DNA of 9,112 nucleotides from positions 1 to 9,112 of the forward strand of contig USMP01000029.1 in the NCBI GenBank assembly GCA_900555795.1, given 5' to 3'. Positions 1 through 5,257 of this stretch are shown piece after piece. A program made the position numbers and the translations under genes. A model generated the notes under the pieces. The model searched no databases, was not told the origin of the DNA, and worked only from the letters and a program-made list of their open reading frames with translations. The stretch comes from an uncultured Eubacteriales bacterium (GTDB lineage: Bacteria > Bacillota > Clostridia > Oscillospirales > Oscillospiraceae). Position 1 is the first letter of the stretch. Each line of letters begins with the position of its first letter.

Positions 1-704
1 CGCGGGCATGCATATAGGCGCCGTCAATGGGAGAGAAGTAGGACTCCAGCGTGTGGCTGATGCCGTCGATAATGCCGGCGGCGGACAGATGGGGATTGAG
101 GGTAAAGGTGTACTCCGGATCCAGGAAGGTGACTTTGGGGCGGATCTCCGGGCCGTGGAAGCCCGCCTTCTTATTGGTGTCCTCGTTGTTGAGCACCGTG
201 CTGGTGGAGATCTCGGTGCCGGCTCCCGAGGCGGTGGAGATAACCAGCACCGGCAGCACGTCCTTCAGCCACCACACCTACCGGGATTCCTGCGTTAGGG
301 AACTGTCCCTTGCCGTACTCCATCTCCCAGATGTCTTCGTCCAGCAGAGCTTGTGCGGAAATCACCTTGCAGCAGTCGATCACGCTGCCGCCGCCCACAG
401 CCAGGACAGCCTCGATGTCGTTGTCCTTGCAGATCTTCACGCCCTCCCGGATCAGGCCCATCTTGGGATTGGGCTGCACCCCGGGCAGTTCCTTCCAGAA
501 CACACCGTTGCCCTGGAAAATATCCACCACCTTCTGGTACAGGCCCATGCGCTTGATGCTGCCCCCGCCGTAGACCAGCAGCACCCGCTTGTTGGGGCTC
601 CACTTGGCGATGCTCTCCGCCAAATGGTCGATGGCCGTGCGGCCAAAGAAAATCTGGGTGGGGATATGGATCATAAAGTCCTGCATTTCGTTACGAATTT
701 CCAT
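1..704 (-). pseudogene. Iron-containing alcohol dehydrogenase, frameshifted and cut by window edge
   Basis: Start of a group III (iron-type) alcohol dehydrogenase, an NAD(P)-dependent alcohol/aldehyde oxidoreductase of the BDH/YugJ class. The ATG at 704 follows AGGAGGT. Frame one gives the N-terminal domain: FMIHIPTQIFFGRTA (10-24), VLLVYGGGSIKRMG (41-54), and the nucleotide-binding GGGSVIDCCK (104-113), running well to about residue 144 (near base 273). The homologous continuation then lies in the other frame, from base 277 downward: LKDVLPVLVISTASGAGTE, followed by VTFLDPEYTF and DGISHTLESYF, which contains the Asp and first His of the metal site. In that frame a TAG at 280-278 prevents reading further upstream. 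The pattern fits one extra base around 267-283. As given, translation in the first frame ends at 171 with unrelated residues. It may be a true pseudogene or a sequencing or assembly error. The end of the gene is beyond base 1. Confidence 0.85.
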
Positions 705-746
705 GATACTACCTCCTGTAAAATAAATATGAATACAATATTCAAC
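705..746 (-). other. Short AT-rich spacer with perfect palindrome before the dehydrogenase gene
   Basis: The 42-nt gap holds the inverted repeat TGAATA-TTG-TATTCA on the minus strand (744-730), followed by TATTTATTTT and then AGGAGGT, the ribosome binding site of the dehydrogenase. The stem is all A/T apart from one G-C pair at each arm, so termination would be weak. It could instead be a protein-binding site. Nothing stronger is visible. Confidence 0.35.
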
Positions 747-1469
747 TCACTCCGCAACTGCCTGAAACGCGTCCAGAAGCCGCCAGAGCTCCGGCTCGTT
801 GTCCCACAGCTGCATCATGATGGAACCGATATATGCCCCGTCGGCGCCGGCCTCCTTCACCCGCCGCAGTTCCTCCGGCGTCTTGATGCCGGTGACGCCG
901 AAGATCGGGGCGCTGACCCCGGCGGAGCGGATATAGCCGATGCGCTCCGCCCATGTGACCAGGCCCTCCCGGGGCTGGGTGCGGCCATTGGCGTTGCTGA
1001 CAAACACGATCTGCCGGTCGTTCTCCCTGGCAAGTTCAATGGCCTTATCCGAGGTGTCGTAGCCGATGAAAGCCGCCGTGGCGATGCCGCGGGTGTTCAG
1101 GTACGCCATCTTTTCCTTGTCGCCGGCCAGCACGGAGTAGGCGCCGATCTCCACGCAAAAATCTCCGAAGCGCTCCAGGCCGATGGCGTCCACCACGTCG
1201 GCATATACCACCAGGTGCATCTCAAGCGCCGGAAATTCCCGGCGGATATCCCGCAGGGCGTCCATAAACACGTCGTGCCCCGGGCCGTAGAGGGCGCGGG
1301 CGTGGCGCATTCCGTCCTGAATGAACTGGGACTCCCGGGACGGGTCCGCCGCAGGCATATCAAACTGCAGCGCGGTAACGCCGTGCTCCACGTAGCGCCG
1401 CACCATCTCCTTCGTCCGCTCTAGGGACGGCCAGCCGGTGATCATATAGTAAACCGGTCGAAATGTCAT
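747..1469 (-). CDS. TrpA-like TIM-barrel protein, catalytic Glu replaced by Gln (TrpA-like 3)
   Basis: 240-residue paralog adjacent to TrpA-like 2 and much closer to it than to TrpA-like 1. The two share starts of the form PVYYxIxGWP, RYVEHGV, the acidic GAYIGSxxMQLWDN region, and several long near-identical DNA stretches around 799-860 and 1538-1600. Gln35 (LQFDMPAADP) replaces the catalytic Glu of TrpA, and Glu46 (SRES) occupies the Asp60 position. The C-terminal phosphate-binding strands are GVTGIKTPEELRRVKEAGADG and AYIGS. The start ATG at 1469 follows AAGGGAGG, which overlaps the stop of TrpA-like 2. The tandem arrangement suggests duplication and possibly a heteromer. The alcohol dehydrogenase gene follows after 42 nt. 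As with its neighbour, the fold is confident by motif and the reaction is not known. Confidence 0.8.
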   Translation of the reverse strand: MTFRPVYYMITGWPSLERTKEMVRRYVEHGVTALQFDMPAADPSRESQFIQDGMRHARALYGPGHDVFMDALRDIRREFPALEMHLVVYADVVDAIGLERFGDFCVEIGAYSVLAGDKEKMAYLNTRGIATAAFIGYDTSDKAIELARENDRQIVFVSNANGRTQPREGLVTWAERIGYIRSAGVSAPIFGVTGIKTPEELRRVKEAGADGAYIGSIMMQLWDNEPELWRLLDAFQAVAE

Positions 1470-1480
1470 GTCAGCCTCCC

Positions 1481-2209
1481 TTACTTCTCCGTCAGGGCCT
1501 TGAACTCATCCAGCTTGGCCCACAGGGCGTCCTCATTGTCCCACAGCTGCATCAGCACGGTGCCGATATAGGCGCCGTCGGCGCCGGCCTCCTTGATCTC
1601 CTGCAGCTGCTCCTTGGTGGAAATGCCGGATACGGGATAGATGGGACCCTCCACCCCCCGCTGACGCAGCCACTGGATGCGCTGCTTCCATGTGCTCATT
1701 CCATCCCGGGGCGGCATATCCTCGTAGCGGTTGTTGCTGCGCAGCATAACCAGGTTCTTGGTGCGGACGGCCCGCTGCACCATCTCCTCAGGCATGTCGT
1801 ACATCAAAAAGTCCGTGGTGCGGATTCCCCTGGCGTTGAGATGGTCCGCAGTGGCCAGGTTATCCACCATCACTGTATAGGTCTGAATCTCCAGGCAGTA
1901 GTCGGCAAACCGGTCCAGCCCAATGCTCTCCGCCACGTCGTTATAGAGCACCTGGTGGAACTCCAGGTCCGGGTGGCGGCGGCGGATCTCCCGAATGGCG
2001 TCCATAAAAATGGTGTAATCATGGCCGTAGGTATCCAGGGCGTGCTTCATGCGGTCCTGGATGAACCGGGACTCCCCCCAGGGATTGGTGGAGGGCAGAC
2101 AGATCTGAATGCCGCTCACACCGTGCTCCACATAGCGGTCCGCCATCTCAATGGTCTTTTCCACGGTGGGCCAGCCGTTGATAATGTAGTAGACCGGACT
2201 GAATTTCAT
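1481..2209 (-). CDS. TrpA-like TIM-barrel protein, catalytic Glu replaced by Gln (TrpA-like 2)
   Basis: 242-residue TIM-barrel protein paralogous to TrpA-like 1 and 3. It begins YYIINGWPTVEKTIEMADRY (7-26), the counterpart of YLSLGYPTLERSLEMADAY. At the position of TrpA's catalytic Glu49 it has Gln35 (GIQICLPSTNP), while Glu46 in WGES occupies the Asp60 position. The C-terminal phosphate-binding part reads GISTKEQLQEIKEAGADG followed by AYIGTVLMQLWDN. Upstream in-frame codons would extend it by 37 residues into the hairpin region, but the ATG at 2209 follows GGAGGAG at the right spacing and starts the barrel, so it is chosen. TrpA-like 3 follows 11 nt after the stop. The Glu to Gln change argues against the TrpA lyase mechanism. 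It may bind a related phosphorylated ligand with different chemistry, or act as partner of another copy. Reaction unknown. Confidence 0.8.
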   Translation of the reverse strand: MKFSPVYYIINGWPTVEKTIEMADRYVEHGVSGIQICLPSTNPWGESRFIQDRMKHALDTYGHDYTIFMDAIREIRRRHPDLEFHQVLYNDVAESIGLDRFADYCLEIQTYTVMVDNLATADHLNARGIRTTDFLMYDMPEEMVQRAVRTKNLVMLRSNNRYEDMPPRDGMSTWKQRIQWLRQRGVEGPIYPVSGISTKEQLQEIKEAGADGAYIGTVLMQLWDNEDALWAKLDEFKALTEK

Positions 2210-2224
2210 AGTGACTCCTCCTTC

Positions 2225-2356
2225 TTTTTTAGCTTGCCTGCGGCAAGCTATAAAAAATGCCATGTCGGCGTCCCGCCGACGGCTGAAATCCCAGCACGTC
2301 CCTGGCGCCGCCGGGGACATGCGCGTAAAATACAGCGTTCTACGCTATTTTTTATA
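2225..2356. repeat. Cluster of four hairpins between Iso3 and TrpA-like 2; possible MITE-like element
   Basis: This 142-nt intergenic gap is far larger than the 11-17 nt gaps around it and is filled with inverted repeats. In + coordinates: (1) TAGCTTGCC/GGCAAGCTA, 2230-2238 with 2242-2250, perfect 9 bp, extended by four A-T pairs after one mismatch; (2) GTCGGCG/CGCCGAC, 2264-2270 with 2274-2280, perfect; (3) GTCCCTGG/CCGGGGAC, 2298-2305 with 2311-2318, one wobble, extended by three pairs after a mismatch; (4) AGCGT/ACGCT, 2334-2338 with 2342-2346. A perfect 10-bp inverted pair TATAAAAAAT (2249-2258) and ATTTTTTATA (2347-2356) brackets hairpins 2-4. It may be a palindromic intergenic repeat or miniature element, or a structured RNA that controls processing between the two gene pairs. 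Hairpin 1 ends just upstream of the TrpA-like 2 ribosome binding site but lacks a 3' U-run on either strand. Confidence 0.55.
2334..2351 (-). terminator. Weak hairpin just after Iso3 stop
   Basis: Immediately after the TAA of Iso3 the minus strand carries a perfect 5-bp stem with a 3-nt loop (AGCGT AGA ACGCT, 2346-2334), bordered by A/T runs and followed by GTATTTTACG. The short stem and four-base T run make it at best a weak or leaky terminator. Partial termination here would lower expression of the following TrpA-like genes relative to the hydrolases. Confidence 0.35.
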
Positions 2357-2927
2357 ACTCGCCCCGGGCAATGCGCTGCAGGATCTCGTCCAGGGGCAGG
2401 GCCTTTGCGGTATACTTGGTCAATTCCTCCAGGTGGCGGTTGTTTCGCTCCTCGCTGTCACAGGCCACCATGTCCGACGCCACAAAGGCCCGGAATTGAT
2501 TCCACATGGCGTCGGTGGCCGTGGCCCGGACATCGTAGTTGGTCTTGACGCCGCAGGTGATGACGTTTTTGATCCCCCGCTGCCGCAAATTCTCCGCCAG
2601 ACTGGTGCCAAAAAAGGCGGAGGAGGCGCAGTGGGTGATAACCTGGTCCGCCGGGTCAATCTCCAGCCGGGGGTCCCGCCGGGCCTCCCAGGTGCCCCGC
2701 AGGGGGACGGGGTCCCGCCGCTTAAGCAGTTCCGTGTCGAAGGTAAATTCCTCTCCGGTGGCCTCCGCCATGGCGTAGACAATATGTACGCCCTGCTCCC
2801 GCAGCAGACGGATTCCCTCCAAAATGCGGGGCATGGCCACCCCGGTGGCGGGATAATAGAGACAGCCATTGGGGTCTGTAAACTGATTTTGCAGATTCAC
2901 TGCGATCAAAGCGGTTTCCCTTGTCAT
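2352..2927 (-). CDS. Isochorismatase-fold protein with substituted catalytic triad (Iso3)
   Basis: 191-residue protein of the isochorismatase-like fold with an intact reading frame and normal length. The fold landmarks remain: IAVNLQNQF near the N-terminus, SSAFFGTSL (102-110), GVKTN (126-130) with RAT four residues later, and FVASDMVA. Aligned by eye to Iso1 and Iso2, all three catalytic positions differ: Asn11 replaces the acidic residue of VVDxQNDF, His99 replaces the Lys, and Asp132 (TNYDVRAT against TNVCCRAT) replaces the nucleophilic Cys. It is therefore predicted to lack ordinary cysteine hydrolase activity. It could be a pseudoenzyme, a partner subunit of Iso2, or an enzyme with altered chemistry. 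The ATG at 2927 follows a strong GGAGGAGGT site 17 nt after Iso2, so it is well translated and cotranscribed. Retained frame and landmarks argue against simple decay. Confidence 0.85.
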   Translation of the reverse strand: MTRETALIAVNLQNQFTDPNGCLYYPATGVAMPRILEGIRLLREQGVHIVYAMAEATGEEFTFDTELLKRRDPVPLRGTWEARRDPRLEIDPADQVITHCASSAFFGTSLAENLRQRGIKNVITCGVKTNYDVRATATDAMWNQFRAFVASDMVACDSEERNNRHLEELTKYTAKALPLDEILQRIARGEL

Positions 2928-2944
2928 GATGCGCTACCTCCTCC

Positions 2945-3526
2945 TTACAGCGTCCCCTGGTCCAGCATCCGCAGCACCTCTTCCGAGGTAACAACCGTGC
3001 CGTACTGATGCCCCAACTCCTCCAGATGGAACGCATGCAGTTCCGGAGTATTGGTGGCCAGCATATCACTGACCAGGAAGGTGCGGAACCCCAGACTGGC
3101 GGAGTCCACCGTGGTGGCCCGGCAGCAGACATTGGTCTTCACACCGCTGACCAGCACATTTTCAATTCCCTGCTCCCCCAGGCGCCGGGCCAGATCCGTG
3201 TGCAGAAAAGAACTGGCGGCGAACTTCCGCATCTTCCAATCCCGCTGCGGATCGTACGGAATGCGCTCGTCGATCTCCGCGCCGTAGGTCCCCTCCACCA
3301 GAGTGCGGGTGGAGGAGGTAATGCGGGTGATCTCCGGGTCCGGCTTGTGGTCCGCGGGCACCAGGGAATAAATGATGACGATCTGGACGCCCTTCTCCCG
3401 CATGCGGTTCATCTTGGCGGCAAAGGTCCCCATAAGTTCCTCCGTCATGGGATAGTAGGCGCGGGCGCCGGGCTTTGTAAAGTCGTTTTGCATGTCAACG
3501 ACCAGCAGGGCAGTTTTCGCAGACAT
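2945..3526 (-). CDS. Isochorismatase-family cysteine hydrolase (Iso2)
   Basis: 193-residue isochorismatase-like hydrolase. The catalytic triad appears complete: Asp11 in VVDMQNDF, Lys101 in WKMRKFAASSF, and Cys134 in GVKTNVCCRAT. It is clearly paralogous to Iso1, sharing EIDERI, the GVKTNVCCRAT block, the LATNTPEL segment and a C-terminal VTSEEVLRML (VTSEQVFQML in Iso1). The corresponding loop is six residues shorter and lacks the Pro/Arg-rich stretch. The start ATG at 3526 is preceded by AGGAGGG. It is the first gene of the downstream block, right after the candidate operator, and Iso3 starts 17 nt after its stop. It probably hydrolyses an amide or related bond in the same pathway as Iso1, perhaps on a variant substrate; the substrate is unknown. 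Confidence 0.9.
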   Translation of the reverse strand: MSAKTALLVVDMQNDFTKPGARAYYPMTEELMGTFAAKMNRMREKGVQIVIIYSLVPADHKPDPEITRITSSTRTLVEGTYGAEIDERIPYDPQRDWKMRKFAASSFLHTDLARRLGEQGIENVLVSGVKTNVCCRATTVDSASLGFRTFLVSDMLATNTPELHAFHLEELGHQYGTVVTSEEVLRMLDQGTL

Positions 3527-3539
3527 AGGACCCTCCTAA

Positions 3540-3562
3540 AATATTATCATGTTGATATTATA
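3540..3562 (-). promoter_or_regulatory. Candidate promoter -10 and operator palindrome ahead of the downstream block
   Basis: On the minus strand a perfect TATAAT (3562-3557) lies upstream of Iso2, although no good -35 hexamer is found 16-18 nt further upstream. Overlapping and following it is an AT-rich inverted repeat: TATCA (3545-3549), TGT, TGATA (3553-3557), with imperfect extension to ten-base arms (eight of ten pair). It sits between the -10 and the AGGAGGG ribosome binding site, a position suited to repression. The neighbouring GntR-type protein is the obvious candidate ligand. A weak -35 would fit a regulated promoter. This is an inference from position and symmetry. Confidence 0.5.
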
Positions 3563-3579
3563 AGTTGTGATACAGAACC

Positions 3580-3641
3580 TCCCGCTGCCGCGGAACGCCC
3601 CCTCCCGCCGGTCAGGCAGCCGGCGCCAGGGCGGAGCGGGA
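3580..3641 (-). other. GC-rich nested inverted repeat after the regulator gene
   Basis: Just after the regulator's stop codon there are two nested inverted repeats. TCCCGCT (3580-3586) pairs with AGCGGGA (3635-3641), and inside it CGCCGG (3606-3611) pairs with CCGGCG (3620-3625). It could form a structured 3' end for the regulator transcript. No U-run follows on the minus strand, so it is not a standard intrinsic terminator. Confidence 0.45.
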
Positions 3642-3643
3642 AC

Positions 3644-4408
3644 TCAGCCCTGGGCAATATACGGCACCGTGTCCGTCCGGTAGTACAACTGGCTGACCTC
3701 CACCGGAAAGGTCTCCACCCCGTTGGAGGCCACCGTCACCACATTGCGGGACAGCAGCGGGAAGCCGGGCTTCACCCCCAGGGCCTCGCTGACCTCCCCC
3801 TCGGCGGAAATCGCCTGCAGCATGCAGCGGTTGCTGGTCACTGTCAGTCCGTACTCCCCGGTAATCAGCTTGGACAGGGAGCGGCTGGAAAAATCAACCC
3901 GCTCAATCCCAGGCAGGCGCAGGTGGTTGATGTAGGACTTGGCGTGGATCGCCGGGCGGCCGTTTCCATAGTAGGTCCTCTCATACAGCAGCACCTGCCC
4001 GTCCTCCCGGATGTCCAGGTTCCTGGCCACCACAGCGGGACAGTCCACCAGTTCCAGCCGACGGATCTTGTGGGACGGGACATGCCCCTGAGAGCGGATC
4101 ATCTCTTCACAGCCGTAGGTGTTCCGGGCCAGAATCACCTCACGCTGCGCCTGGGGCGCCACATAGGTGCCCTTGCCCTGAACCTTGTAGATGTATTTGC
4201 TGGCCACCAGTTCGTCAAAGGTTTTGCGCACTGTGATGCGGCTGATCCCGTACTGCTTGCAGAATTCACTCTCCGAGGGCAGCTTCACGTGGTCCGTCCA
4301 GACGCCTGTATTGATCTTGCTGATGATATCCATTTTCAAGCGGTAGTACTTTGGAATGGGCATCTCAGAAATCTCGTTTGCAATTTTTTGGTAAACCTGT
4401 TGATCCAT
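3644..4408 (-). CDS. GntR/HutC-family transcriptional regulator with UTRA domain
   Basis: 254-residue DNA-binding repressor or activator of the GntR superfamily, HutC/UTRA branch. The N-terminal winged helix-turn-helix spans about residues 15-85, with the hallmark LPSESEF (43-49), the recognition-helix region ISRITVRKTF (55-64) and the wing motif GKGTYV (78-83). The remaining ~165 residues fit a UTRA ligand-binding domain, including LLYERTYYGNGRPAIHAKSY and the C-terminal FPVEVSQLYYRTDTVPY. UTRA domains usually bind small phosphorylated sugars or related metabolites, consistent with sensing a kinase product from this locus. A TTG at 4423 would add five residues (MGGNP), but it coincides with the G-run that probably acts as ribosome binding site, so the ATG at 4408 is preferred. 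It has its own promoter and lies between the two catabolic blocks, 117 nt upstream of Iso2, so it is the likely local regulator of one or both. Confidence 0.93.
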   Translation of the reverse strand: MDQQVYQKIANEISEMPIPKYYRLKMDIISKINTGVWTDHVKLPSESEFCKQYGISRITVRKTFDELVASKYIYKVQGKGTYVAPQAQREVILARNTYGCEEMIRSQGHVPSHKIRRLELVDCPAVVARNLDIREDGQVLLYERTYYGNGRPAIHAKSYINHLRLPGIERVDFSSRSLSKLITGEYGLTVTSNRCMLQAISAEGEVSEALGVKPGFPLLSRNVVTVASNGVETFPVEVSQLYYRTDTVPYIAQG

Positions 4409-4443
4409 TGGGTTTCCCCCCAACTGTTCTATCTTTTGTCCAT

Positions 4444-4472
4444 ATTATAGCACACTGGATACATTTTGCAAA
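4444..4472 (-). promoter_or_regulatory. Promoter of the GntR regulator (extended -10)
   Basis: On the minus strand a perfect TATAAT (4449-4444) is preceded by TG plus one base, giving an extended -10 (TGCTATAAT). TTGCAA (4471-4466, 16-nt spacer) or TTTGCA (4472-4467, 17-nt spacer) serves as -35. It lies 36 nt upstream of the chosen ATG of the regulator. The -35 overlaps a perfect 10-bp palindrome, TTTTGCAAAA (4464-4473), a possible site for autoregulation. The 110-nt gap between TrpA-like 1 and the regulator otherwise shows no convincing terminator, so read-through from the upstream operon is possible. Confidence 0.7.
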
Positions 4473-4518
4473 ACCATTTTTTCTGATTTACCGTCTTCCC
4501 CGCCTGTTTTTGCCGGAA

Positions 4519-5241
4519 TCAGTCCGCCACCGCCTGACAATAGCGGGCAATCTCCGCCTTCAGTTCCTCCAGCTGGTCGGCCAGGCTGATAATGGCGGTG
4601 CCAACGAAAAAGCCATCAGCGCCCGCCTCCTTCACCCTGCGGGCGTCCTCCGGAGTCTTGATGCCGCCGCCGCAGTAAATGGGGCGGGTGACGCCGGTCT
4701 CCCGCATATAGGCCAGCACCTTGCCCAGGGTCTCATAGCCGGGCACCGGGGTTTGCCCGGGCATAAAGTTTGCCTGGCAGTAGATCAGCCCTCCCGGCTG
4801 CCGGCACGCCTCCAGCCGCTGGGGATCCAGGATGAGGCTGCCGAAGGAGCAGCGGGGGACCCCGGCGGCGTCCAGAGCGGCGATGGACGCCGCCGTGAGG
4901 TTGATGGAGATGACGCAGTCCACCCCCGCCTCCCGGCAGAAGCGGGCGTAGCCCGGGGGCGTCACCATGTCCAGCACCTCCTGATAGACCATGGTGTAGA
5001 TCTCCTTCTCCCTATGCCGGGCTTTCAGGGCGGCAATGGCGGTAAAGTAGATCTGGTAGTCGCTCTCATCGGCGTAGGCCTGCTGCATCCACGTGCGGAT
5101 GGTCTCTTTTTCGTACTTGGGGTCAGGGCTGGGAATCCCGATCTCTATGGCGTCGCAGCCCGCCTCAAAATAGGCGTCCGCCATCTCCAGGCTGCGCTCC
5201 AGCGTGGGATATCCCAGGGACAGATAGCCAATGACTTTCAT
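4519..5241 (-). CDS. Tryptophan-synthase-alpha-like TIM-barrel protein (TrpA-like 1)
   Basis: 240-residue TIM-barrel protein related to TrpA, which cleaves indole-3-glycerol phosphate by retro-aldol chemistry. It shows YLSLGYPTLERSLEMADAY at 6-24 (TrpA: YxxAGYPxxexxxe), then AIEIGIPSPDP at 31-41 matching TrpA's LELGxPFSDP. Glu33 sits at the position of the catalytic Glu49, and Glu44 where TrpA has catalytic Asp60. Near the C-terminus, GGGIKTPEDARRVKEAGADG and FFVGTAI form the phosphate-binding strands. It is somewhat shorter than E. coli TrpA (268). An upstream in-frame codon would add 25 residues, but the ATG at 5241 has the GGGAGGAG ribosome binding site and directly begins the barrel, so it is chosen. 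No TrpB or other trp gene is nearby. The position after the transporter, kinase, BtpA and Iso1 genes suggests a catabolic lyase/aldolase on a phosphorylated intermediate. This is an inference. Ordinary TrpA is unlikely. Confidence 0.85.
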   Translation of the reverse strand: MKVIGYLSLGYPTLERSLEMADAYFEAGCDAIEIGIPSPDPKYEKETIRTWMQQAYADESDYQIYFTAIAALKARHREKEIYTMVYQEVLDMVTPPGYARFCREAGVDCVISINLTAASIAALDAAGVPRCSFGSLILDPQRLEACRQPGGLIYCQANFMPGQTPVPGYETLGKVLAYMRETGVTRPIYCGGGIKTPEDARRVKEAGADGFFVGTAIISLADQLEELKAEIARYCQAVAD

Positions 5242-5257
5242 GATACGTCTCCTCCCA

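Noticed and set aside
51..1424. Long open frame on the plus strand (457 codons) opposite TrpA-like 3 and the dehydrogenase
   Set aside because: It mirrors minus-strand genes with clear family motifs and ribosome binding sites. Its translation is His/Ala/Gly-rich with no recognisable domain and no ribosome binding site, as expected from GC-rich antisense frames.
2225..2255. Hairpin 1 as an intrinsic terminator
   Set aside because: On the minus strand the A-run is on the 3' side and the T-run on the 5' side; on the plus strand the 3' side is also A-rich, so no U-tract follows the stem in either direction.
2210..2320. N-terminal extension of TrpA-like 2 through the hairpin region
   Set aside because: The extension is low-quality coding sequence derived from palindromes. 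The ATG at 2209 has a well-placed GGAGGAG and matches the start of its paralog.
3580..3641. Nested GC-rich inverted repeat as a standard rho-independent terminator of the regulator
   Set aside because: No T-run follows the stem on the minus strand; it is kept only as a structured element.
4409..4423. TTG start for the GntR regulator, five codons upstream
   Set aside because: The TTG overlaps the G-run that serves as ribosome binding site for the ATG at 4408, and the extra residues add nothing to the fold.
3008..4450. Long plus-strand open frame (480 codons) antisense to the regulator and Iso2
   Set aside because: Same antisense pattern. The GntR and isochorismatase motifs on the other strand explain the DNA.
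747..5241. A tryptophan biosynthesis locus
   Set aside because: Three TrpA-like genes occur without TrpB, TrpC, TrpD or TrpE. Two copies lack the catalytic Glu, and the neighbours are transport and catabolic genes.
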